Shown: positions 11,079 to 19,431, numbered from the stretch's first letter. The stretch is 64,000 bases of DNA from JAJXWB01 sp047605445 (GCA_047605445.1 JASGFP010000003.1:1-64000), one strand, 5' to 3'. The notes: generated by a model from the sequence alone, not told the origin. Made by a program: numbers and translations.

Positions 11079-11729
11079 ATGCTGCTGCGCCAGTCCTTTT
11101 CCCGCCTCGCCGCCGCCGCGCTGCTCGCGCTCGCCGCGCAACCCGCGCTCGCCCATCCACATGTCTGGATAGCGGCGCGCGCGACCGTGCTGTTCGACAA
11201 GGAGGGGCGGATCGCGGGCATCCGCAACGACTGGACCTTCGATGAAATGTATTCGGCCTTCGCCACGCAGGGGCTGGGCAAGGATGGCAAGCCGCCGACG
11301 CGCGAGGAATTGCAGCCGCTGGCGAAAACCAACATCGAATCGCTCGCCGAGTTCGATAATTTCACCTTCGCGCGCGAGGCCGGCAAGAAGCTCGCCTTTC
11401 AGGAACCGACCGACTACTGGCTCGACGCCGACGACAAGAAAGTGGTCTCGCTGCATTTCACGTTGCGGCTCAAAGAGCCGATCGCGGCGAAGAAAGCCTT
11501 CTCGTTCCAGGTCTACGATCCCACCTATTTCGTCGCCTTCGGCTTCGAGAAAACGGACCCGGTCGCGCTGAGGGAGGCGCCTTCCGGGTGCTCGACGAGC
11601 GTGATGGACCCCGCGCCGCTGCTGGCGGCGGAATCGCAAAGGCTGAGCGCGGCGGCGAACGAGAATTTTTCGCCCGGCGCCGATCTGTCGTCGCGGCTCG
11701 CGCCGCGCGTCGTGGTGGCGTGTCCGTGA
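11079..11729 (+). CDS. DUF1007 family periplasmic protein
   Basis: 216 residues. The ATG at 11079 starts a clear Sec signal peptide (MLLRQSFSRLAAAALLALAAQPALA), followed by the family hallmark HPHVWI immediately after the predicted cleavage site. That places the His residues at the mature N-terminus. The rest carries the DUF1007 pattern (FDKEGRIAGIRNDWTFDEMYSAF, YDPTYFVAFGF). DUF1007 proteins usually precede a NicO/RcnA-type transporter, as here (next gene at 11762), so a periplasmic metal-binding role is likely. Confidence 0.85.
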   Translation: MLLRQSFSRLAAAALLALAAQPALAHPHVWIAARATVLFDKEGRIAGIRNDWTFDEMYSAFATQGLGKDGKPPTREELQPLAKTNIESLAEFDNFTFAREAGKKLAFQEPTDYWLDADDKKVVSLHFTLRLKEPIAAKKAFSFQVYDPTYFVAFGFEKTDPVALREAPSGCSTSVMDPAPLLAAESQRLSAAANENFSPGADLSSRLAPRVVVACP

Positions 11730-11761
11730 GGGGCGCGCGGCGCCCTCGTTCTTCCCGAGGA

Positions 11762-12922
11762 ATGCAGGAAGTGGGCAAGGGGTCGACAATCGCGCGGAGG
11801 GCTCTTCCTCCCCCTAGCGGAGCGGGCGGGGCGGGGGTAGCCGCGCCGCAAGTCTCGCGAGATTCGAGGCAGCCGACCCGCACCTCCCCGCAAGGAGGAG
11901 GCGAGTGGCGCGTCGCGGTCTCGGGCGTCGCCCTCCTCGCCGCCTTTCTCCTCCTCGCCACGCCCGCGCTCGCGCAGCGCAATCCGTTCGCGGTCGGCGC
12001 AAACGAAGGAACCGTCGGCGCCGGAAATACCGTCGTCGCCTGGCTGCTCGCGCAGCAATCGCATTTCTATCGCGCGCTGACCGGCGCGGCGCGCGAGGCG
12101 AAGGAGAGCATGGCCGGCTTCTGGCTACTCGCCGGCCTGTCCTTCGCCTATGGCGTGTTCCATGCGGCGGGGCCGGGTCATGGCAAGGCCGTCATGGCCT
12201 CCTACATGATCGCCAACGAGCGCGCGCTGAAGCGCGGGCTGGCGCTAACCTTTCTCGCCGCCGTGCTGCAGGGCGCGGTCGCCGTCGCCATCGTCGGAAT
12301 CGCCGCTCTGGTCTTCAACGCGACGGCGACGCGCATGACGCAGGCGGCCGAAGCGATCGAAATCGTCAGCTACGCGGCCGTCGCGGGACTCGGCCTCTAT
12401 CTCGTGTGGAGCAAGGGCGGGGCGCTGGCGCGCGCGCTGCGGGCCCGCGCGCCCGAGCCTGCGTTCGCGACCGCCGGCGGCGCGCCGCCTCCCAGCCGGT
12501 TTTCCTGCGACGCGGTCGAGCCCGGCCATGTGCACGATGCGAGCTGCGGCCATTTCCATGCGCCCGATCCTTCGACGCTCGGCGACAGTTTCTCGTGGAG
12601 CTCCGCGCTCGCCACCATCGTCGCCGCTGGCGCGCGGCCGTGCTCGGGCGCGATCCTCGTTCTCGTCTTCACGCTGGCGCAGGGCGTGTTTCTGGCCGGC
12701 GTCGGCGCGGTCGTCGCCATGTCGCTCGGCACGGCGGTGACGACGGGCGCGCTCGCGGCCGTCGCCGTTCTCGCCAAGGGCATTGCCTTGAAACTCTCGG
12801 GCGGCGCGGATGGACGCGGCCTGCTCGTTGCGCGCGGCGCGGAATTTCTCGCCGCGCTCATCGTGCTCGCGGTCGGCCTCGCGCTGCTCGGCGGCGCCTG
12901 GGTCACGCGCGGGATGGCCTGA
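11762..12922 (+). CDS. NicO/RcnA-type nickel/cobalt transporter
   Basis: 386 residues if the ATG at 11762 is used. No better start lies between it and the signal-like hydrophobic segment VALLAAFLLLATPALAQ (about residues 55-72). The core has about six membrane segments with the NicO pattern FAYGVFHAAGPGHGKAVMASYM, a cytoplasmic or periplasmic Cys/His loop (about 240-262, VEPGHVHDASCGHFHAPD), and AAGARPCSGAILVLVFTLAQGVF. The codons before the hydrophobic segment are largely made of the dispersed palindromic element at 11,804-11,906, so either the start is wrong or the element has become coding. It pairs with the DUF1007 gene. Transport of Ni2+ or Co2+ is inferred from the family. Confidence 0.85.
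   Translation: MQEVGKGSTIARRALPPPSGAGGAGVAAPQVSRDSRQPTRTSPQGGGEWRVAVSGVALLAAFLLLATPALAQRNPFAVGANEGTVGAGNTVVAWLLAQQSHFYRALTGAAREAKESMAGFWLLAGLSFAYGVFHAAGPGHGKAVMASYMIANERALKRGLALTFLAAVLQGAVAVAIVGIAALVFNATATRMTQAAEAIEIVSYAAVAGLGLYLVWSKGGALARALRARAPEPAFATAGGAPPPSRFSCDAVEPGHVHDASCGHFHAPDPSTLGDSFSWSSALATIVAAGARPCSGAILVLVFTLAQGVFLAGVGAVVAMSLGTAVTTGALAAVAVLAKGIALKLSGGADGRGLLVARGAEFLAALIVLAVGLALLGGAWVTRGMA
11804..11906. repeat. Dispersed palindromic element overlapping the NicO gene 5' end
   Basis: Same family as the element at 3733. The arms are CCTCCCCCTAGCGGAG and CTCCCCGCAAGGAGGAG, with AGTCTCGCGAGATT in the centre. It falls inside the predicted reading frame of the transporter (about residues 15-49). 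Confidence 0.6.
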
Positions 12923-14107
12923 TCAGGTTCCCGCGTAGCGGCGGTAGAGCGTTTCCATCATCGCATTGGTCGCGGCGTCCGCCTGCTTGCCGGGATAATT
13001 GGTCATGACGACGACGCCGATGTCGGCTGTCGTGTCGACAAGAACCTTCGCGAGATTCATGCTGTTCGAGCCGGAATGCTGCAACACCGGCTGCTTCGCC
13101 CAGCCGAATTTCAGCACGCCCCAGCACAGCGCGTATTGGCCCTCCTGCGGCGTGCCGGGCGCAGCGTTCGGCAACTTGCCGGTGGAGATGCGCGGGCGGT
13201 GAATGTCGGCGAGCGTCTGCGGCGTGACGAGCGCAGGGCCGCGTTTGCCCGCGCCGGCGTTCCAGCCGGCCCAGCGCGCGAAATCGAGCACCGACATATG
13301 CGCGACGCCAGCCGGCCCGATCACCGGCGGCACGTCGGCGGGCGGCCCCCAGGGCATGGGCGTCGGCGCGCCCTTGTCGTCCAGCATGTGCCCGACCGGC
13401 GCGTCCCATTTTCCGGTTGTCGCCTGCGGGCCGAGGCCCGCCGTCTTCAGGCCGAGCGGCGCGAAGATGCGCGCCATCATCAGCTCTTCCCACGAGGCGC
13501 CCGCGACCTTCTCGATCATCGCGCCGGCGAGCGACACGCCGAAATTGGAATAGTGAAATTCGCTGCCCGGCTTGGTCGCTGGCGGCTTCGCCTTCCATGC
13601 GTTCAGCAGGCGCAGCCGCTGCGCGGGCATGTTGAACTGGAAGCCGTCGCTGCTGAAATAGAGCGCGTAGATCTCGTCGTTGTCGGACGGGATGCCGCTC
13701 GTATGCGACAGCAATTGTTCGAGCGTGACGGCGGCGAATGCCGCATTGATCCCCGGCGCGTCGCCGCCGAGGATTTCGCCGAGCGTGCTGCTCCATTTCA
13801 GCTTGCCGGCCTCGACCATCATGCCCGCGAGCGTTGCGGTGAAGGCCTTGGTGTCGGAACCGATGTGGAAGCGGTCGTCGAGCGTGACACGCTCGCTGCG
13901 GCCGATCGCGCGCACGCCCGCGACGCCCGCGGCAGCGATCTCGCCCTTGACGATCGCCGCCGCCGCGAAAGCCGGCAGGCCGTGCGCGCTGCGGGCTGTT
14001 TCGAGTTCTTCGGAAATATTCGAAGGCGCCGTCGGCGAGGCGGCGAGCGTTGGTCCAGCCGCGCTCGCGAGCGCAGCGGCAAGCGTCGCCCGGCGTGTCA
14101 GCATCAT
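12923..14107 (-). CDS. Serine hydrolase, beta-lactamase class C family
   Basis: 394 residues from the ATG at 14107, which overlaps the TGA of the upstream nitrile hydratase accessory gene (ATGA) and has GGCGGAGAG before it. A signal-like N-terminus (MMLTRRATLAAALASAAGPTLAA) precedes the domain, and the RR pair suggests possible Tat export. Active-site motifs are SxxK in GSDTKAFTATLAG, YxN in FHYSNFGVSLAGAMIEK and a C-terminal HSG in LQHSGSNSMN. The fold suits an esterase, amidase or D-aminopeptidase. Being translationally coupled to nitrile hydratase genes, it might hydrolyse an amide product, but that is inference. It converges with the NicO gene, whose stop abuts its own. Confidence 0.85.
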   Translation of the reverse strand: MMLTRRATLAAALASAAGPTLAASPTAPSNISEELETARSAHGLPAFAAAAIVKGEIAAAGVAGVRAIGRSERVTLDDRFHIGSDTKAFTATLAGMMVEAGKLKWSSTLGEILGGDAPGINAAFAAVTLEQLLSHTSGIPSDNDEIYALYFSSDGFQFNMPAQRLRLLNAWKAKPPATKPGSEFHYSNFGVSLAGAMIEKVAGASWEELMMARIFAPLGLKTAGLGPQATTGKWDAPVGHMLDDKGAPTPMPWGPPADVPPVIGPAGVAHMSVLDFARWAGWNAGAGKRGPALVTPQTLADIHRPRISTGKLPNAAPGTPQEGQYALCWGVLKFGWAKQPVLQHSGSNSMNLAKVLVDTTADIGVVVMTNYPGKQADAATNAMMETLYRRYAGT

Positions 14108-14463
14108 CTCTCCGCCCCCAGCACGATCGGCTGGCCATGCGGCGTCGCGCGCGCGGCGCGGTCCCAGGCGTCCTTCGTGTCTTCCAGCGCATGGGCGCTT
14201 GCCGCGCCCTTGGCGATGACGAGCTTTTCCAGCGCCGCAAGCCAATGCAGGTAATAGGTGTCGCCGAGATCGGGATCGCCCTTGGCCTGCGCCGCCTTGA
14301 TCTCTGCGCCGATGGCCTCGGCCCATTCGCGCCAGCTGAACAGGCCCTTGTCGCGTAGATGCACGGCCATGGCGAAAGCCTGCGCCTCCCACGGTTCACG
14401 GAACAGCGGGCCGGTGTCTTCGCGCGGAATGCCCGGCAGGATGGAGAGGTCAGGCGGGTTCAA
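14104..14463 (-). CDS. Nitrile hydratase accessory protein
   Basis: 119 residues from a TTG at 14463, which overlaps the end of the beta-subunit gene; no ATG or GTG lies in a suitable place. The sequence LNPPDLSILPGIPREDTGPLFREPWEAQAFAMAVHL and GDTYYLHWLAALEKLV is typical of the small nitrile hydratase activator family, which is related to the N-terminal part of the beta subunit. These proteins help insert cobalt and mature the alpha subunit. The order alpha, beta, accessory with overlaps supports one operon. The start codon is the uncertain point. Confidence 0.8.
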   Translation of the reverse strand: MNPPDLSILPGIPREDTGPLFREPWEAQAFAMAVHLRDKGLFSWREWAEAIGAEIKAAQAKGDPDLGDTYYLHWLAALEKLVIAKGAASAHALEDTKDAWDRAARATPHGQPIVLGAER

Positions 14464-15109
14464 GATAGGGCTCGAAGGCGTCGATGGTGACGGAATTGCG
14501 CGGGTCGGCGTCAGGCCCCCACAATTCCCGCGATGTGAAGCGCACGTTGTAGACCCATTGCGGATCGGGCCCGCGGCCATGCGCATTGGCGTCGGGATAG
14601 ACGTGGAAGCCGCGGACAGCTTCCACCACGCCGACGCGCCCGCGCGCATAGCGCGGCAGGCGCGTGTGCGTCGCCGGATGCATGTTCTTGGCGCGCACCT
14701 TCTGGCCGACGGCGAACTGCGGTTGCGTGTTCGTCTCGCGCTCCGACGGCCAGCCGCGCCGCAGCGCCGCGTTCACATTGGCGGCCTCGAAGATGCGCTC
14801 GGGCTTCTTCGCTTCCCGCAACGCATGGCCGGCGGCGATCTCGTCGTCGGCGACGAGTTCGTGCTGCTTCAGGATCTTTTCGAGAGCGGCGAACCAGATC
14901 TCGTAATAGCTGCGCGTGAGATAGAAGCGCGGATCGAGGCTTTCGCGCGCGTAGCGGCTGGCGTCGCCGCTCCACCAGCCGATCGCCTGCGTGGCGATGA
15001 CATTGGCGAGCACGCGGGATTCCCAGCGCCCGTGAAAGGGCGGCTCGTTCCTTTCCGCGACGACAGGACCGAAGCCCATCATGCCGCCGAGATCCTGCGC
15101 GCCGTTCAT
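14450..15109 (-). CDS. nthB: Nitrile hydratase beta subunit
   Basis: 219 residues from the ATG at 15109, starting MNGAQDLGGMMGFGPVVAERNEPPFHGRWE, the conserved terminus of the family. A second domain carries QFAVGQKVRAKNMHPATHTRLPRYARGRVGVV, the SH3-like beta-barrel. With the alpha subunit it forms the enzyme that hydrates nitriles to amides in the cytosol. It starts 4 bp inside the end of the alpha-subunit gene (stop at 15106), and its own end overlaps the accessory gene. Confidence 0.93.
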   Translation of the reverse strand: MNGAQDLGGMMGFGPVVAERNEPPFHGRWESRVLANVIATQAIGWWSGDASRYARESLDPRFYLTRSYYEIWFAALEKILKQHELVADDEIAAGHALREAKKPERIFEAANVNAALRRGWPSERETNTQPQFAVGQKVRAKNMHPATHTRLPRYARGRVGVVEAVRGFHVYPDANAHGRGPDPQWVYNVRFTSRELWGPDADPRNSVTIDAFEPYLEPA

Positions 15110-15777
15110 GCGCCTGCGCCCGGCTTCAACGGAAAGCCGACGCCGATCATGCTGTCGCGGGTGACGAGGTCGGCGAGTTGCTCCTCGCTCCAGCCTTCCG
15201 TGCCTTCCGGCCGCATCGGCAGGACGAGGTAGCGCATTTCGGAGGTGGAATCCCAGACCCGGATTTGCGTCTCTTCCGGCAGGCTCACGCCGAAATCGGC
15301 GAGCACGCCGCGCGGATCGATGACGGCGCGCGAGCGGTAGGGCGCGGACTTGTACCAGACCGGCGGCAGGCCCAGCACCGGCCACGGATAGCAGGAGCAC
15401 AGCGTGCACACGACCATGTTGTGGGTGTCGGCCGTGTTCTCGACGACGGCGGTATGTTCGCCGCCGCGCCCGCCGTAGTCGAGTTCGGCGATCGCCTTCG
15501 CGCCGTCCTGCAGGAGCCGCGCCTTGAAGGCCGGATCGCTCCAGGCGCGGGCCACCACGCGCGCGCCGTTGCGCGGGCCGACGCGCGTTTCGTAAGTGTC
15601 GACGATGACGTCGAGGGCGGCGGGGTCGATCAGGCCCTTTTCGGCGAGAACCGTTTCCAGCGCGCGCATACGAAGGGCGACGTCGGAGAGTTTGGAGAAT
15701 TCGTGATCGTGATCATGACCGTGATGATGATGGCCATGCTCGTGGTGGTCGTCGTCGCGATTGTGGTCGTGCGGCAT
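15106..15777 (-). CDS. nthA: Nitrile hydratase alpha subunit, cobalt type
   Basis: 223 residues. The metal-binding loop is VCTLCSCYPWP (Cys124, Thr125, Cys127, Ser128, Cys129). Thr rather than Ser after the first Cys is the mark of cobalt-type enzymes. The remaining core (RVVARAWSDPAFKARLL, LPPVWYKSAPYRSRAV, RVWDSTSEMRYLVLP) is canonical. The N-terminus is unusual: about 25 residues contain many His and Asp residues (HHEHGHHHHGHDHDHE), a possible metal reservoir. The gene heads an operon with beta, accessory and serine hydrolase genes, and a NicO-type Ni/Co transporter lies beyond on the opposite strand. Confidence 0.95.
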   Translation of the reverse strand: MPHDHNRDDDHHEHGHHHHGHDHDHEFSKLSDVALRMRALETVLAEKGLIDPAALDVIVDTYETRVGPRNGARVVARAWSDPAFKARLLQDGAKAIAELDYGGRGGEHTAVVENTADTHNMVVCTLCSCYPWPVLGLPPVWYKSAPYRSRAVIDPRGVLADFGVSLPEETQIRVWDSTSEMRYLVLPMRPEGTEGWSEEQLADLVTRDSMIGVGFPLKPGAGA

Positions 15778-15946
15778 GGCGTCACATTAGGGCTGGGCCG
15801 CGAGGGTGTCACGCGACCCCAGGACGCCGGCTTCCAGCCGGCCCGCATCGGGCGAGCGCTGGCCGCGCGGAGAAAAGCCTGCTGTGGCCCCGGCCTTCCG
15901 GAGAACCAATTTTTGACGAAGGCCATATATTCGGAAAATTGAATTA

Positions 15947-15978
15947 TTGACCTTTCGCAGGTGCGAAAGGCATATGAT
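15947..15978 (+). promoter_or_regulatory. MerR/SoxR-like promoter with spacer dyad upstream of fpr
   Basis: A -35-like TTGACC (15947-15952) and a -10-like TATGAT (15973-15978) are separated by 20 bp. Nearly all of the spacer is an inverted repeat, CCTTTCGCA-GG-TGCGAAAGG (15951-15970). Overlong spacers holding a dyad are characteristic of promoters controlled by MerR-family activators such as SoxR. The gene start is about 50 bp downstream. Confidence 0.5.
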
Positions 15979-16030
15979 TTCTCAGCATGTCGCCGTGGAT
16001 CGCCGCGGCCACGGAAAGAAAGTCCGCCGC

Positions 16031-16864
16031 ATGACCCGCTCCGCCGCCGAGAAGATTGAAACCGAAGTCGCCGCCGCGCCCGTCAAGAAGGCCGGCGCCT
16101 TCAATCGCGAGACCGTGACCTTCGTCCACCAGTTCACCGACCGGCTGTTCACATTCCGCACCACGCGCGATCCTTCGTTCCGCTTCGAGAACGGCCAGTT
16201 CGTGATGATCGGGCTCGAGGTCGACGGTCGCCCGCTGCTGCGCGCCTATTCGGTGGCGAGCGCCAATTACGAGGACGAACTCGAGTTCTATTCGATCAAG
16301 GTCGAGAACGGCCCGCTGACCTCGCGCCTCCAGCATGTCAAGGTCGGCGACAAGGTGCTCGTCGGCCGCAAGCCGACCGGCACACTGGTGCAGACGAGCC
16401 TGCTGCCGGGCAAGCGGCTCTACCTGCTGTCGACTGGCACCGGCGTCGCGCCCTTCGCCAGCGTCATCAAGGACCCCGACGTCTATGACCGCTACGAGAA
16501 GATCATTCTCGTTCACGGCTGCCGGCAGATCGAGGAGCTCGAATATGGCGCAGATATCGTGAAGGCGGCGCACGACCACGAATTTCTCGGCGAATACGCC
16601 CGCGAAAAACTCGTTCATTATCCGACCGTGACGCGCGAGCCCTACGCCAACACCGGGCGTATCACGAGCGCGATCGAGAGCGGGCAATTGTTCGAGAAGC
16701 TCGGCGTTCCCCCGCTCGACCCCGAACATGACCGCGTGATGATCTGCGGCGGCCCACAGGTGCTGATCGATCTGCAGAATCTGCTCGAGGCGCGCGGCTT
16801 CGAGGAAGGCTCCGGCGGCAAGCCGGCCTCTTATGTGATCGAGAAGGCGTTTGCGGAGCGCTAA
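16031..16864 (+). CDS. fpr: Ferredoxin-NADP reductase
   Basis: 277 residues from the ATG at 16031, preceded by GGAAAGAAAG; an in-frame ATG at 15974 falls in the predicted promoter. The FAD domain carries RAYSVASANYEDELEFYSIKVENGPLTSRL (RxYS/T flavin motif) and the NADP domain carries LYLLSTGTGVAPFASVI and MICGGPQVLIDL. It lacks the C-terminal Tyr of plant enzymes and ends FAER, like bacterial-type FprA. It exchanges electrons between NADPH and ferredoxin or flavodoxin, often under oxidative stress control. The dyad promoter upstream would suit that. Confidence 0.93.
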   Translation: MTRSAAEKIETEVAAAPVKKAGAFNRETVTFVHQFTDRLFTFRTTRDPSFRFENGQFVMIGLEVDGRPLLRAYSVASANYEDELEFYSIKVENGPLTSRLQHVKVGDKVLVGRKPTGTLVQTSLLPGKRLYLLSTGTGVAPFASVIKDPDVYDRYEKIILVHGCRQIEELEYGADIVKAAHDHEFLGEYAREKLVHYPTVTREPYANTGRITSAIESGQLFEKLGVPPLDPEHDRVMICGGPQVLIDLQNLLEARGFEEGSGGKPASYVIEKAFAER

Positions 16865-16870
16865 GGGTTT

Positions 16871-17010
16871 CCGCCCACCCCGCTTGCGGGGAGGGTGGCG
16901 CGAAGCGCCGGGCCGGGACCGGCTCCGGCAAACACGCCTACCGCTCGCAGCAGGCCCCACCCGCATTGCTGCGCAATGCGACCTTCCCGGGCGCGGGGAG
17001 GCAGATCGCG
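16871..17010. repeat. GC-rich dispersed intergenic repeat
   Basis: Between fpr and the following membrane protein gene lies a stretch starting CCACCCCGCTTGCGGGGAGGGTGG, with further short hairpins (ATTGCTGCGCAAT near 16,965). It resembles the other CCCC...GGGG elements of the window but lacks the TCGCGA centre. No gene is seen. Confidence 0.4.
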
Positions 17011-17012
17011 CT

Positions 17013-17435
17013 TCAACCCGGCGGCAAATCGCGCCGCTGCGTGGCGGCGGCATTGGCTGAGCGCAGACCCGCGACCAGCGCCACCAAGCCGATGATCGCG
17101 TGCGGCAGGATCGCCACGTAGCGCGCGGGCTTGGCCAACGGTTCGACCGCGCCGCGCAGCGACGCGAACGACAGATAGAAAGTCCCACGCGTCGCGCCGG
17201 CGAAAGCGTCGGCGACGAGCAGCAGGCCGATCGCCACGAGAAACAGGTCCGACAAGCGGCGGCCCATGCGCACGGCGATGAATCCCGCGAGGGCGAAGGG
17301 AGCCTGCACGGCCGCGGTGTCGGTGTTGAGCCGAAGCGGGGCGGCGAACCCGTCGTGGCCGGAAGCAAAGCCGAGCGCCGCCAGAACCGCGAGCGCGGCG
17401 GCGATGATGAAGGCCAGTCTCTGCGATCCCGTCAT
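17013..17435 (-). CDS. Small integral membrane protein, unknown function
   Basis: 140 residues from the ATG at 17435, which begins MTGSQRLAFIIAAALAVLAALGF. Four hydrophobic segments are visible: about 7-25, 48-62, 70-84 and 112-128. No recognisable catalytic or metal motif occurs and I cannot name the family. It lies alone on the minus strand between fpr and an SDR gene. Codon use matches the neighbours, so it looks like a resident gene. Confidence 0.6.
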   Translation of the reverse strand: MTGSQRLAFIIAAALAVLAALGFASGHDGFAAPLRLNTDTAAVQAPFALAGFIAVRMGRRLSDLFLVAIGLLLVADAFAGATRGTFYLSFASLRGAVEPLAKPARYVAILPHAIIGLVALVAGLRSANAAATQRRDLPPG

Positions 17436-17579
17436 GTCTGGTTCCGTGCCCTGAAAATGCGGCGCGCGGCGCTGCAAATTGCGCTCGAGGCGGCTACTGG
17501 ATAGACAAGCGGTCACAAGAAAGCAAAGCGCGGGGCCGCGTCATTTTCGCGCGCATGGCGCGCGTGTTGGAGGAAAGCC

Positions 17580-18374
17580 ATGACCGCAGCGCCGATGAAA
17601 GCCGCAGACCTGTTCGACCTCTCCGGCGAAGTCGCGATGGTGACCGGCGCATCGTCGGGCCTCGGCAAGCGCTTCGCGCGCGTGCTGGCGGCCAATGGCG
17701 CCGCCGTCGCGCTCGTCGCACGGCGCAAGGACCGGCTGGATGCGCTCGCGCAGGAGATCGCGGCCGGCGGCGGCAAGGCCATCGCCATCGGCGCCGATGT
17801 GGGCGACGAGACGCAGATGAAAGCCGCCTTCGACGCTGCGGAGGCCGCGCTCGGCACGGTCTCGATCCTCATCAACAACGCCGGCATCTCGCGCGCTTCC
17901 GCCTTGATCAAGGGCGACGTGCAGGGCTGGCGCGAGACGATGGAGATCAATGTCGAGGCGGTGCGCGCCAATGCGGTGGAAGCTGCGCAGCGCATGACCA
18001 AGGCGGGCAAGGCCGGAGCGATCGTGAATGTCGCTTCCATCCTGTCCTTCGGCGTAGGCCGGTGGAGCGGCGCCTACGCGGTGTCGAAGGCGGCGGTGAT
18101 GCAGCTTACCAAGGTGCTGGGCTTCGAATTCGCGCGTCACGGCATTCGCGCCAATGCGCTTGCGCCCGGCTATTTCTCGACCGAACTCAATTCCGACTGG
18201 CTGGCCGGAGGCGGCGCAGAGATGATGAACCACATTCCGATGCGTCGCTTCGGCAATGAGGGCGAACTCGACGGCGCCCTGCTGCTGCTCGCAGCGCCCC
18301 GTGCGGGCGCCTACATCACAGGCGCCACGTATATCGTCGACGGCGGCCATACGCTGCAGATCGCGGGCGTCTGA
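17580..18374 (+). CDS. Short-chain dehydrogenase/reductase
   Basis: 264 residues with a GGAGGAAAG site before the ATG. Classical SDR motifs are present: TGASSGLGKRFARVLAANG (TGxxxGxG cofactor loop), NNAGIS, the catalytic Ser in VNVASILSFG, YAVSK (Tyr-Lys pair), and a C-terminal GATYIVDGGHTL. The cofactor acidic residue is not conserved after beta-2 (VARRKDRL), which favours NADP(H). The substrate is unknown. The CorA gene begins at the next base after its stop, so the two are cotranscribed. Confidence 0.88.
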   Translation: MTAAPMKAADLFDLSGEVAMVTGASSGLGKRFARVLAANGAAVALVARRKDRLDALAQEIAAGGGKAIAIGADVGDETQMKAAFDAAEAALGTVSILINNAGISRASALIKGDVQGWRETMEINVEAVRANAVEAAQRMTKAGKAGAIVNVASILSFGVGRWSGAYAVSKAAVMQLTKVLGFEFARHGIRANALAPGYFSTELNSDWLAGGGAEMMNHIPMRRFGNEGELDGALLLLAAPRAGAYITGATYIVDGGHTLQIAGV

Positions 18375-19370
18375 ATGCTGTTCATCCGCTCCATCGAGAA
18401 TGCCCGGCTTGTCGCGGCGCGCGTCGAGGGCGCGCCCGATCCGGCGACGGCGCCGAAGGGCGACTGGTACGATCTCATCGACCCGACGCCGGAGGAGCGC
18501 GCGTTCGTCGACGCTGCGACGGGCGTCGAGACGCCGACGCGCGAGGAGATCGAGGAGATCGAGGTTTCCTCCCGCCTCTATAACGAGAACGGCGTCGAAT
18601 ACATGACCGTGACGGCGGCCGCCAAGCTCGACACGGAGGAGCCGGTCCGCTCGCCCGTCATGTTCATTCTCGGCGGCGGCGCGCTCGTGACCGTGCGATA
18701 CGTCGAATTGCGGCCGTTCACCAATGTCATCGACCGCGGCGCGCGACCGGGCGGCTGCCAGTCCTCGGACGCCGAAAACCTGATGCTGACGCTGATCGAG
18801 GCCATGGTCGACCGGCTGGCCGATGCGCTCGAGAAAGTCAGCGACACTATCGACCAGATTTCCCGCAGCGTGTTCCGCGCACGCGCGGCCAAGGAGAACG
18901 TCGGCAAGCGCGATCATGATTTGCAGGCGACGATCGAGAATGTCGGTCAGGCCGGCGACGTGCTCGGCATCATCCGGGAGTCGCTCGTCGGCTTCAACCG
19001 CCTCGTCTCCTACCATCACGGCATGGGGCACATCGCCAAGGGCGCGGTCGAGACGGACGGGCGGATCCGCACGATCCAGCGCGACGTTTCCGCGCTCGCC
19101 GATCACGCGTCCTATCTCGGATCGAAGATCGCTTTCCTGCTCGACGCTACGCTCGGGCTGATCAATCTCGAGCAGAACCAGATCATCAAGATTTTCTCGA
19201 TCGCGGCCGTCTGCCTGATGCCGCCGACGCTCGTCGCGAGCGTCTACGGCATGAACTTCAAGCATATTCCCGAACTCGATTTCGACCTCGGCTATCCGAT
19301 GGCGCTGGCGATGATGCTGATCACCGCCGTGCTGCCGATCTGGTATTTCAAGCGCAAGGGCTGGTTCTGA
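18375..19370 (+). CDS. corA: CorA-family magnesium/cobalt channel
   Basis: 331 residues, starting directly after the SDR stop. The N-terminal cytoplasmic domain is followed by a long helix, then two C-terminal membrane segments. The signature YGMNF lies after the first membrane helix, and the protein ends in a basic tail (YFKRKGWF). CorA pentamers admit Mg2+ and also Co2+ or Ni2+. The protein is of usual length. Head-to-tail contact with an SDR gene carries no obvious functional meaning. Confidence 0.92.
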   Translation: MLFIRSIENARLVAARVEGAPDPATAPKGDWYDLIDPTPEERAFVDAATGVETPTREEIEEIEVSSRLYNENGVEYMTVTAAAKLDTEEPVRSPVMFILGGGALVTVRYVELRPFTNVIDRGARPGGCQSSDAENLMLTLIEAMVDRLADALEKVSDTIDQISRSVFRARAAKENVGKRDHDLQATIENVGQAGDVLGIIRESLVGFNRLVSYHHGMGHIAKGAVETDGRIRTIQRDVSALADHASYLGSKIAFLLDATLGLINLEQNQIIKIFSIAAVCLMPPTLVASVYGMNFKHIPELDFDLGYPMALAMMLITAVLPIWYFKRKGWF

Positions 19371-19395
19371 ACGCGCCGACGGCCCGGCGGCCAAG

Positions 19396-19424
19396 ACCGG
19401 CGTCGGGCCTCGACGCCGGTTCTT
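19396..19424. terminator. Bidirectional hairpin terminator between corA and dps
   Basis: A perfect 10-bp stem (ACCGGCGTCG / CGACGCCGGT) with a 5-nt loop is followed by TCTT on the plus strand and preceded by AAGA. It sits between the ends of two convergent genes. Confidence 0.6.
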
Positions 19425-19431
19425 GTCTAGG

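Noticed and set aside
8525..11245. Open frame of 906 codons on the plus strand
   Set aside because: It lies wholly antisense to the fused indolepyruvate oxidoreductase, whose motifs and ribosome site are clear; the frame is an effect of high-GC codon use.
13076..14254. Long plus-strand open frame over the serine hydrolase gene
   Set aside because: Arg/Ala/His-rich translation with no motif; antisense shadow of a well-supported gene.
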